From assembly GCA_001931905.2 (NCBI GenBank), contig MSJI02000685.1, forward strand, positions 6,016-56,614: a stretch of 50,599 bases of DNA, in the 5' to 3' direction. Position numbers and translations under genes: made by a program. Of the stretch, positions 41,500 to 50,599 are shown piece after piece; within the stretch, counting starts at the first letter, position 1, and each line of letters opens with the position of its first letter. A model generated the notes under the pieces. The model was not told the origin of the DNA. It searched no databases and worked only from the letters and a program-made list of their open reading frames with translations. The DNA comes from Cladosporium sp. IMV 00045. Its lineage: Eukaryota; Ascomycota; Dothideomycetes; Cladosporiales; Cladosporiaceae.

Positions 41500-42316
41500 T
41501 TTAGATTTGCTGGGATGGCTAGAAAAGGTTCGGTTTAATTAAGTAGAAGCAAGATCTGAATCCTAGTCGATGGTCTGCTTGAGATGCGCATACTTCATCT
41601 GAAGAAGCCGGCTTACTGCTGTGGGACAAGCTTCCATACGCAGGATTCTGCTTGGTGTCTAGTACGGAGTGTCGATGCAACGACCCTGGTCAGTATTTCG
41701 ACTCAGTTTGACATCAATAATGTTGATGTCCGTTGTTTAGAGAATTGTTTTCTCTTGACAACTATCCAAGGGACTCGTCGGAATCCCCACGAGACGAAGC
41801 ACCTCGGAGTCAGGTCCGATGTAACGACAGATAGAGGCGTCTCGTGCCTGAAAATCCGTCAGATTGTTCCTGCAGCCCTCCCTCTGACAAAGGACTTCAC
41901 GTCGTCACCACCTCAGTCTCGGCTCTACATCCTTCTTAGGTACGTTGCGGGTTGGAGCCTCAATACGCACTAGCCTCCCACCTGACAGACAAGACCTCTT
42001 ATGTCAGCACTGATGTTGAAGGAGGTAGTTCCGAAGAACGGGGACAGCCATTAGCGCTGCAATCGACAAATCCAATCAGTAAACAAGTCCTGCGGCGCAA
42101 AAGAGCGGTATACCAGTCCCTCTCGACCCCGTCTCCGGCGTGGCCTCCTAAGCCCACGGCCTAGCGCACCTTAGCGTCATGGATTATTGCAGCAACACGC
42201 GCGCCGGGCGAAGCTTGCTCGCTGGCTCGCTGGCAGTGCTTCGGCGTCGAACTTTGTGTGCGCAGGTGATGTGGTAGTCGAGGTGCGCTGCGGTGCGACC
42301 TCCGACAGATTTTGGC

Positions 42317-42358
42317 AACCCGTTAGCGGGTTCGTCTTGAGAGCCAATCGATGGCTCT
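42317..42358. other. Two adjacent perfect hairpins
   Basis: AACCCG-TTAG-CGGGTT (42317-42332, 6-bp stem, 4-nt loop) is followed 7 bp later by AGAGCCA-ATCGA-TGGCTCT (42340-42358, 7-bp stem, 5-nt loop). Both stems are perfect. No tRNA promoter boxes fit, and no known structured RNA was recognised. Confidence 0.6.
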
Positions 42359-42442
42359 ACCAGGTGAGAGAATAACGCCGGTTGAGATCTAAAATGCGGC
42401 TTAAACATACAAAGACACGAGGAAGCAGAGAAGGTGTGCGCA

Positions 42443-42529
42443 TGGAGCTGCCTCCGAGTTTAGCACATACTAGAGTGCCTATTTGTGGTAGAAAGAAGCT
42501 CGACTGCGCGCTTTGGAGCTGCCTCCGAG
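42443..42529 (+). repeat. 16-bp direct repeat TGGAGCTGCCTCCGAG, two copies
   Basis: Identical 16-mers at 42443-42458 and 42514-42529, 71 bp apart, in the gene-free region. The inner GGAG-CTG-CCTCC is itself almost palindromic. Purpose unknown. Confidence 0.7.
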
Positions 42530-43159
42530 CTGATATAATCTGCCCGAAAAACCGGACTGCAACCTTGTGATTATTATTTCTTTACTGCTGACGAGGCGGA
42601 ACTTGGGACCGGAAGGCCGACCCGTAGGTCAGCCATTAGCCGAAGGATATAGGGACCAATCTTTTGCTGATGTTCTGTGCTGTGCTGAAGCTGCGTGAAG
42701 CATGAAGGAGCATCCGCCGATGGTAGGCTACCTTACTGTAGTATAGCCATACAAGTCACGCGAGGGTGCAGCGGCGTCGAGTCCGCAGAAAGCAAGCTGA
42801 TTAATCTTGTCAATGGCAAAGATTCCATTATACTTGGAGGTGTGCTGCTGATACGCATATGACTTGCAGAGCTGAACAAGCCCATTCAGAGCCTCGATAC
42901 TTTGAGATGTCTCATACAGGACATTATATGCTCGAGGATGGGAGGCAACTGAAGTCAAGGCAGCGAGACGGTTTGGCTGCCTCAGGCGAGATTCTCCACG
43001 TGATCTGCGGCCACTCCCGGTGCCGTCCCTTCTCTAGCGGCTGGGCAGGCACCGCACTAGTGGACACGAACTTTGAGAAATGCAATAACTGGCAAAGTCG
43101 AGCTCTGCGTTGCGACTTGACTTCCTCCGACCAGGACAACGATACCGAAGCCGCCCATC

Positions 43160-44048
43160 ATGTCTCAGCAGGCCCTCAACAAGATCGCCCCCAACTCCCC
43201 CTCGAGGGCTAAGCCCAATGAGATCGAGACCAGCATCGCGACTGCTCTCTACGAGCTCGAGACCAACATCCCGGACATGAAGGCCGCCCTCAGGCCTCTC
43301 CAGTTCGTCTCCGCCCGCGAGGTAAGATGAGAACCACACCCCGGCGCAATGCAATGGTTGCATTGCCGAGAAAGAAAGATACACACCCACACACAAGAGG
43401 AGGATTGCCTGGGACGAACACCCTCAACTGCTCGTCGCCAGCGGCACACATTGGTGAAGCCGGATACATGGAATAATACATCTCGATTTGGGAGAGGCGA
43501 TGGGCACTGGGCGGCTTTACGCTGACACCAGGATTCTCTAGATCGAGACCGGCCACGGCAAGAAGGCTATCGTCATCTTCGTCCCGGTTCCCCTCCTTCA
43601 GGGCTGGCACCGTTCCCAGCAGCGGTAAGTTTTTGCTACACCACTCTCACTTTTCACGTAAGACCACCCAACTAACACATCCACCAGTCTCACCCGTGAG
43701 CTCGAGAAGAAGTTCTCCGACCGCCACGTGCTGATCATCGCTTCCCGCCGCATCTTGCCCCGCCCCAAGCGCAGCAACCGCAGCCGCTCCACCCAGACCC
43801 AGAAGCGCCCGCGCTCCAGGACTCTGACTGCCGTCCACGACGCCATCCTCGCCGACCTCGTCTACCCCGTCGAGATCGTCGGCAAGCGCATCCGCACCAA
43901 GGAGGACAACTCCAAGGTCCTCAAGATCGTCCTCGACGAGAAGGAGCGCGGCGGCGTCGACTACCGCCTCGACACCTACTCCGAGGTCTACAAGCGTCTG
44001 ACCGGCAAGGGTGTGAACTTCGAGTTCCCCCAGCACACTGAGCACTAA
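43160..44048 (+). CDS. RPS7: 40S ribosomal protein S7 (eS7)
   Basis: Cytoplasmic small-subunit ribosomal protein eS7. Exons 43160-43321, 43542-43624 and 43688-44048 give 201 residues, with introns of 220 nt (GTAAGA...CTAG, CTGAC branch) and 63 nt (GTAAGT...CCAG). The spliced protein runs [19 protein letters not shown]..., then [23 protein letters not shown], then [26 protein letters not shown], and ends FEFPQHTEH, matching the family from end to end. Strong C-ending codon bias fits high expression. The first intron is fairly long for this window. Confidence 0.97.
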
Positions 44049-44853
44049 GTGTGTCGGTCTTGACGTTTGACCAAGGCACTGCACATGCCTTTCGGCAGGC
44101 GACGTAAAGTTTCCGCCGGATGGTATGGGAATGTTCGGGAACCATGGGTATACCACAAAACAGGATTTCAAGGGACAGCGTATCGGCGTTAGGGTAGCTT
44201 TTGTCAAGTCATATTCTCAATGCTACTGTTCCAAGGGCCTGGCCTGCCCATGACTCGTTCAGATGCTTCTCTTCACGCTGTCATTCATCTCTTGCAGTGC
44301 TGTAGTACTGTGCACATCTATGGGTTGTTCAGCTGCTTCTTTTCTGACTTGTTGCATTCCATTGCTTGATGTGCTGCAGTTGCTATTTCCAAGAAGTCCA
44401 TTCCCAGAAGCCCTCCACAGTCTACTGTTCTACTGTATCATCCTTTTTGACTACATGTATCTAGCCCGCCACTCTCTCATCCTCGTGAATCCAATTGATT
44501 GTTTCGAATAGAAGTTCTTATTCCTGGGTATCTCTCGATCGTTTGTCGCATGTTGATAAAAAAAGAAGGAAAAAGGAAAAAAAAAAAAAAAAGGAGCATG
44601 CCTTCCACAACGGCGCCCATCCATCATGTGCCACCGCTGTTTTTCTCTCCCCGGAGAATCCACCATGTTCGCTTACCGCCATGAACGCACCAGACATGAC
44701 ATGGATGAGAAGTCGTTTCGCACTCCTCAAGTCGTCGCTCGCCTCCAGCCCCATTCGTTCCGAGGACAGAGAAAAGGCAAAAAGCAAGAGCAAAGCAAGA
44801 CCCTTCCCAACTTCGGACAGCCGAAGACGGAAAAGGCGAGAAGCCCACCGCTC
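44049..44853. other. Convergent 3' region RPS7 / PAS kinase
   Basis: About 800 bp between converging stops. A T-rich plus-strand segment (44260-44480) and an A16 run at 44577-44592 are the main features. The latter reads as T16 toward the PAS kinase side, so the region is probably all 3' UTR and terminators. No gene is seen. Confidence 0.55.
44577..44592. repeat. A16 homopolymer
   Basis: Sixteen consecutive A on the plus strand, preceded by A/G-rich sequence. A simple homopolymer in the convergent 3' region; length should be treated with caution because such runs are error-prone. Confidence 0.85.
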
Positions 44854-47800
44854 TTAAGCCCTCTGCTTCATCTGCACGCCATCATCGTCCTCGCCACTCC
44901 CACCCGCCTCGCCGCCACCCTCCCCATCCTCCTCGTCATCCACCTCCATGCACCAAGGATGCTCCAGCACCGCCTGAATGCCAATTCTGCGCTCGACGTC
45001 GCGATCGAGCATCTTGCGAATCAAATCGAGGCACGCCTCGGAGGGGACCCAGGGCACGCGCAGATCGTGATCCATTATCTCATCGATGCTGTAGAACGGG
45101 TTCTCCTTGTAGACGATGGTGTAGAGCAGAATCCCCAGGGCCCAGACGTCCTGCTCCTTGCCGCGGTAAGGGCGGCCTTGCAGGACTTCCGGCGCGGCGT
45201 AGTCGATGGTGCCGACGAAGACGTCGAAGGGGCCGGACTTGATGTAGGCGGCGGAGCCGAAGTCGACGAGCTTGACTTTCCCTTCGCCGTCCAGGATGAC
45301 GTTTTCGTCTTTGATGTCGCGGTGCACGACTTTGGCCGCGAGGTGCAGGTGGCGCAGGGCCTCGGCGACTTGCTTGAAGATCTTGCGGCACTCGGCGTCG
45401 TCCATGGTGACGCGCAGCTCGATGTAGTCGAATAGGTCCATGCCGGGCAGGCCGTGCGGCACCATCTCGATGTAGTAGTTGACGTCGTCCTCGAAGAAAT
45501 CCGCCATCTCGACGATGTTCGGGTGCTGCAGGCCGTCGCGGCGGAGGTAATCGAGGACGTGGATCTCGAGCGGCACGGTGCCCAGGCGGCGGTCGCGGTG
45601 CCACGTGTCGACGAGGATGCGCCGCTTCGTGACGTATTTGATGACCATCTTCTTCGCGTTGGACTTCTTGTAGCGCGCCAGCTTGACTTGCCCGTACGCG
45701 CCCTGGCCCATTTCCTCGAGGATGTTGAAGTCGTCGATTTTCTTCTTCTTGATCACTTTGCAGCCGGCTTCGATGAGCTCGGGAGAAGGATGCTCATATA
45801 CTTCGTTCTCGCTGTTGGTTGCAGTGGGTGACAACGCCTCGTCGGAGCTCGCGGCGGCTGCCTCCTCCATTTGACGAGTCAAGAGAGAGATGCGGGGATC
45901 TTCAATTTCGGCTTTCGATTCCTCGATAGCCATGGGAGTGGGTATGGACTCGTCAATGCCGGTGCCGGAACCAGGTCTGGGTTGTGAAGGTGGTGTTGTG
46001 GGTCGGGATTCAGGCACGGTGACTGAGCCGACGCCGTGGTGCACGGCGTGCAGTTGCCGGCTGTAAGTAATCCAAAGCGCAAACACAACTTCACTGCCGG
46101 GCTCGGGAGTGAAGCCCTCGACGTCCTCTTCAATGACGGTCTCGCTGTAAATGGGTTCGCGACCCGACTTCACAACCCGCATCTGAACATCGATCATGAT
46201 GTCGGCGCCATCTCTGTGCTTTGCCGGCAATCCGCTAGGTCGCAAAAAGTACTGCGCCGCGTCGGCGCTACCTTCGCGCATAGCAAGCAGCGACCTGGCA
46301 CGTCGGAAAGAATGTTCAGGAATGACAATCCCGTCAACGAGCTTGATCTTGTCCTCGTCAGTCATGATGTTGAGAACCTTGTCGAAACCTGGGATGAGCT
46401 CGGTCACAGGCATCCCATCGGGCTTTGCGTGCCCGAAGAGCGCAGCGGAGAAGACAGTATTGCTGCTGCTCACCCGCATTGTGCGAGGGTTCAATACCAT
46501 GATTCCGGCAATGTGAGGGAAGCTGGAAACTCTGAACGTGCTTTCACCTGACAGCTGGTCGATCGTGACAGGGACCGAGATGGAGTTGCTCGTCCTCGCG
46601 GTGAACCTGCGCAAACTCGCAACTTTATCGTAGTCCAGAGCGCCAGTATATGTGCCAGCCAACTTGGGGAAGCTAGGAATCAGCTTCTGAACATCCATAC
46701 CCTTCCGCACGCGGTCAATGCCCCAGATGGGTTCAATGTCGCCGTGTCCCCTCACGACAGAGCCGATCTCGTCCACGGTCAGGTAGGCCACGTCCTCGGC
46801 GATTTCCTCCATCACCCAGATCAGACCGCCACTCTTCTCCTTAACCCAGAGTGAAGCACTGCCGTATGAACCGTTGAGCTTTTTGATTGGAACAACATCA
46901 CCGCAGAGCAGCACGCCGCGAGATTTGTTGCTGATGTGGTTTGGCGTCTTTGGAGGGGTACTCTTGACCCCGTTCTCCGTCTTACTGCGTCGAGACTGGT
47001 AGGTGTCTCGGACAGGAGGCTTGGATAGAAGCTTAGCAGTGACTCCATTGCCCATGCCCGCAATGCCGCCATTGCTAGACCCTGCCTTTGGACTACTCAC
47101 CGGTTGCTTCGGCTGGCGCGGCGCCGTGCCAGCTTCCGGGTTTCTAAGCTTCTCTTCCAGCCATTTGCGCCGCTCCTCTCGAATGACCTCCATGATGCCC
47201 AGTTTGCGAACCTCGGCACGGGTGACTCCGAATATCAGACATGCAAGGTCGTTGGCGGCAGTAATCGTCCAGGGCGCTTTGCTCTCGGTGGTGAAAATGG
47301 CTTGTGGGTGGTTGTTTCGGTGACCGTGTGGCGCCCGCTCGTGCATCGTGTTTGCGCGTGAGGGTCCAGCTTGGGGTATGGCAGAAGCATTTGCGGGAGG
47401 CACCACTGGGTTTGCGTTTGATGAGGCGCGGTACGGCTGGGCCAGGGCTTCTGTGAGTCTATGCTGGAGGGATAAGCCAGATGTATCCGTGTATGTCCGC
47501 TTGAGTGCTGCTCGCTTGAGGCCAGGCCGGCTATTCGCGCTCAAAGGGTCCTCTTCCGACGTTGTGCGTGACAGCTGGAACGGATCAGGTTCCAGATTCT
47601 CGCTGTCAGGTGAGAGGGTCATTTGTCCTCGGTTTTCTGACTCCTCGCCCACTGTGTCTGACGAGTCGCCTTCGCTCGGACTTTCAACAATCTCCTCGCT
47701 TGGGGTGACGAAACTCCTGTCGAAAACATTGTCGTTGATCAAGTGGGCCGGTCCGGTCAGAGGTCCATGATCTATCCCCAGACCCGCCGACGAAAGTGCC

Positions 47801-48853
47801 TCTGGGCTCATCATGTTGGCTTTCTGCAGAAGTTCCATCATGCTGAGCAGCTCCTCGTCGCCCGCCAATCTAGCCTGCGCACTCGCAATGCGAGGCGAGG
47901 AAGCAGCCCAGCCCAACTTGTCCCGCATGAACTCTATGCTCCGCTTGAGCACCTGTTGTCGGTTTTGCAATGTCTCGCTGTTCTGGTGCGCGAATGAGAA
48001 CGAGTGGAGGGACTCGGAAGGAAATCGAGTCAGGTCTTCACTAAACGGGAGGATTGGCGAAGCTGGTCCGGAGACCAGATTGAGAGAGGCCTTCCGGGAG
48101 TTGGCCGCAGACGTGGTGGGCGAGCGAAGGTCGAGAGAGGTGAGGTTCGGCGAGGAAGGGATGCGCGCCTGCCTTATGCGTCGTAGACCAGTATCGCGCT
48201 CTGCGGTCAGGATGGGTGATCTGTTTGCAGCGGATATGCACGTCAGCGATTGTCCCAAGCGAAACCGGTGCCTGCAGCCACACGGTGTGCCGCTGCTGGC
48301 TTGTTTGCCGCCGCATGTATCCCGTGAGAGCCGCAGCAGGAACACAGCCCAATGCCTGACATGTCCGCCATGGAAGTTTGCACGCACCTGGACAAGTCAT
48401 AATCGATGCCGGCGTCCACGCTCAAGCGTCCTCTTTGTGACTGCGCATCCGCTGCGACGTTGGAGTTTGCGTGAGCAAATAGATTGCCGGAAGATCGGTG
48501 TTTGGGGATCAGCAGGCCGGGCGTGGCTCTGCGGTCGGCTATCGATCCGGTGCCGGGAGTTTCGAGGGTGGTAGGCACGCTGGGGCTGCGCGAGGCAGTG
48601 GAAGAGTTCGTGGGGTCTAGAGACAAGGCGGGAAAGCAGTGCATTAGCGCGTGCTATGGCAGAGGTGCGATATACATGTGGTTATAGGTGTCACGTGGGG
48701 GTGAAGGATGACTGTGTGCCGAGCAGGGCGGTGCTGGGCTCGGAGACAGGCGGATGGGGTATTGGTTGAGGGTGGAGGTTGAGGTTGAGGACGAGGTCTT
48801 GGGAGTGGGAGGGAAGGCGTCTCACCATCTTGCCGCAGGTCTTGCGGATTCAT
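44854..48853 (-). CDS. PSK1: PAS-domain serine/threonine protein kinase (PAS kinase, Psk1/Psk2 type)
   Basis: Nutrient-responsive kinase that in yeast adjusts carbohydrate partitioning and translation. Inferred exons are 48853-48826, 48616-48388 and 48220-44854 (1207 residues). Introns of 209 nt (GTGAGA...CTAATGC...CTAG, phase 1) and 167 nt (GTGCGT...CGCTGACG...ACAG, phase 2) keep frame exactly. A long disordered N-terminus includes a PAS-like segment at about 390-430 (PWTITAANDLACLIFGV). A second PAS region lies at about 645-715 (HIAGIMVLNPRTMRVSS). The kinase domain is about 914-1175, with GQGAYGQV glycine loop, VIK lysine, HRDIKDEN catalytic loop, DFG, and YAAPE. It ends in an acidic Glu/Gly tail. 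The first exon is nine codons plus one base; a start in exon 2 (Met at 48644) is a rival model. Confidence 0.9.
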
Positions 48854-50599
48854 GCTCTTGCGCACGGCAGTCTGATAGAGAGCGACAAGAGCCCAGCAGA
48901 GGTGGTGGAGAGCAGATCGAGGGTAGTGGGCGGCTTGGTCTGGGCGATGATCAGGGATGGGCGGTCTGGCGAGGGAGTCGTGCCGGAGAGTGAGACCTGA
49001 GACCTAAGAGTGATGACTGCTGGCCGACTTGCTGGCTGAATGACTGGCTAAGCGAAACAGAAAGAGGCGCTGGTCGGGAGGGATTATTTGTTTTTGGAGA
49101 GGAAGAATCACAAGTTCGACCGGGTTTTGCACGTGGGGCTCGCGTGGCCCGAGTCACGCAAGAGAGAGAGATGAGAGTGGAGGAGGAGGCCAGGCGGCAG
49201 TGAATGAGGCGTGTGATGGTGACAGAGTGTACAAGCGATAAGTGACGAGAGACGAAAGGCAGAAGTAAGTAAAGTACTGTATGTATGATGTAAAGTATGC
49301 ACACGGAAGGACAGCAGCGGTAGTAGTGAGCAAGGTAGAGAGGTAAGACAGTCTACGCGCGAAGTGGTGGATGGACGACGAGTGGTGGGAGGAGATGATG
49401 GGCGACGAGGGACCGTGGTAGTGTCGACACTATCCACTAGCCTGTGATGATTAGCAGGGACAGGGCGAGGGCAGTACCTCCTAGCAGACAGCTCCATCGT
49501 CAGTGGGCAGTCGAGGCATGTGGAGGAACGCCGCGGCCTAGAGCGAGCATCTTGGTAGACAAGAATCCAAATCACCGGTGCTCTCAGGACTTCACTCTTG
49601 TGTTTTTGTCAGAACGCGAGATACAGTAGATGAAGGTGCTAGTCAAGACGATGCTAGTCCTCTCTAGCTCTGATCATTCACATCTACGCCCCGGACGGCC
49701 CGTTTTGATGTTTGCCCATCGCTTCGGTTCTGGAGGTGTTGGCCAAATACCCGCCTACCGCCTACATCACCTGCACCCCCACGCCATCTTCGCGTCATGT
49801 TCATCCGATAACACGACGCTATACTACATGTATGTACATAAAGTATATACATGTACAACATACCACATGTACATGCAACGGGTACAAATCAATCTATCTC
49901 CTGTCCCCTCGCATGCGCCCGCCTTGTCTGCCTGCCTTGCTGTACTGCGGCCTCCCGTCCTTTCAGCCTCATCACACACGACATCATCCTCCTCGTACAA
50001 ACCGCACCGCCTGACCGCACGCAAGCGTCATGGAATAACGTAATCCCACACGTATTCCGCTGTCTTTTGCAAACCTCGGCGCTGAGAGAGCAGGCAAAGA
50101 GCAAATACCGCGAAACGGAAATAGTAACATGACATGGGAAACAAATAACAATCCTCTCCCGTCTCCTACATGACAAACTCCTAGAGGCCAGCCAACCCGC
50201 CAAGTCCACTCCGCCCTGCTCGGTGTGTTTTCTCTTGTCCTTCTCGGCCGCCCATCGCACAGCCTTGCTTGCGCAATACATCTCATCATCTCTCCCGTCC
50301 GTTCTGCTCCAATCCTCCGAACTGCATCCCGGCTTGCCGCATTCGGGTATTGGACGAGAGACTGCATGCCAAGACCTTAGGGAATTGGCTTGCACCAGAG
50401 ACAGCAAGAAGAGACAGCAAGAGAGAGACGGGGAGTACAAGTCCTTCGTAGCATATGTTCATCCCATTTGTGCTGTACCTACCTTCCCTTACCTCATGTC
50501 ATCAAAATGCCTTGGCTCGTCCCTGTGTCGCCGGCGGCAAAATCCACATCAATCGCCCCTGCCATTCAACGCCCAAAGTCCAAAAAGAGAAGAAAAAAA
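48854..50599. other. Right-edge region upstream of PAS kinase
   Basis: About 1.75 kb. From 49100 to 49330 the minus strand is strongly C/T-rich, as in a long leader of the kinase gene. A cluster of ACATGT/TGTACA palindromes lies at 49822-49876. An ATG-initiated frame at 50507 (starting MPWLVPVSPAAKS) stays open to the window end, 31 codons, and could begin a gene beyond the edge. Nothing else is recognised. Confidence 0.5.
49822..49876. repeat. Cluster of TACATGT / TGTACA palindromes
   Basis: Within 55 bp there are several overlapping self-complementary hexamers and octamers (TACATGTA, TGTACA, TATATA, ACATGT). The sequence can fold into alternative hairpins. It lies far upstream of the PAS kinase start. 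No binding protein is assigned. Confidence 0.5.

Larger units (their letters stand above)
40890..43159. other. 2.3-kb gene-free region, HOS4-like gene to RPS7
   Basis: The longest stretch here without a convincing gene. Open frames are short, cysteine-rich or random in look, with no splice partners. It holds a small direct repeat at 41475-41499, a pair of adjacent hairpins at 42317-42358 and a 16-bp direct repeat (42443 and 42514), listed separately. The last 200 bp should hold the RPS7 promoter. It may be degraded old sequence; no transposon protein is discernible. Confidence 0.5.

Noticed and set aside
43647..44207. 186-codon minus-strand frame opposite RPS7 exon 3
   Set aside because: Val/Leu/Asp-rich shadow of a codon-biased ribosomal protein gene.

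Overview
The window is nuclear DNA of a filamentous ascomycete. Genes are spaced 0.1-2 kb apart on both strands. Introns are short (46-280 nt, GT-AG, usually with a CTGAC or CTAAC branch site). The proteins look like those of Pezizomycotina, and several (small F-box proteins, a Pff1 vacuolar protease, GtaA-type glutaminase, a Hos4-like ankyrin protein) suggest Dothideomycetes. That placement is inferred from recognised protein families, not from a search. I see no intact transposon, CRISPR array, tRNA or rRNA gene. Exon coordinates were worked out by hand from reading frame, splice signals and family similarity.

Layout. 1-2.9 kb: the 3' part of a sterol O-acyltransferase gene (+), then a convergent HSL-type esterase (-). 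5.1-7.3 kb: a three-exon KRE6/SKN1 glucan-synthesis gene (-). It is divergent from DPH1 (9.3-10.8 kb, +) across a 2-kb promoter region. 11.4-14.2 kb: two F-box-like genes in tandem (-). 14.7-16.1 kb: an SLC35F6-type transporter (+). 16.6-18.7 kb: an unrecognised membrane-anchored coiled-coil protein with an RG-rich tail (-), preceded by a trinucleotide repeat and by a five-copy array of about 197 bp. 20.6-23.1 kb: secreted glutaminase (+). 23.7-26.6 kb: vacuolar M28 protease (+). 27.2-28.3 kb: nucleoside hydrolase (+). 28.7-29.2 kb: a small three-exon gene for a complex I CHCH subunit (+). 29.4-30.5 kb: a RAD51D-like recombination protein (-). 30.9-32.8 kb: an MFS transporter (-). 33.3-34.8 kb: a BAG/ubiquitin-like protein (-), divergent from ribosomal protein L16 (35.4-36.3 kb, +). 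37.4-40.9 kb: a HOS4-like ankyrin protein (+). 43.2-44.0 kb: ribosomal protein S7 (+). 44.9-48.9 kb: a PAS-domain protein kinase (-), with about 1.7 kb of leader or intergenic DNA to the right edge.

Most genes are single-copy housekeeping functions with no operon-like logic: lipid storage, wall glucan, translation (DPH1, L16, S7), respiration, recombination, chromatin and nutrient signalling. One loose theme is nitrogen and nutrient scavenging (glutaminase, vacuolar protease, nucleoside hydrolase, MFS carrier) at 20-33 kb, but no shared regulatory element is evident.

The least explained part is 16.6-20 kb. There, a protein of unknown family combines a membrane segment, a duplicated motif, a long coiled coil, acidic repeats and an RG tail. 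Its upstream region carries the 197-bp array. No new multi-gene system could be demonstrated from the sequence alone.
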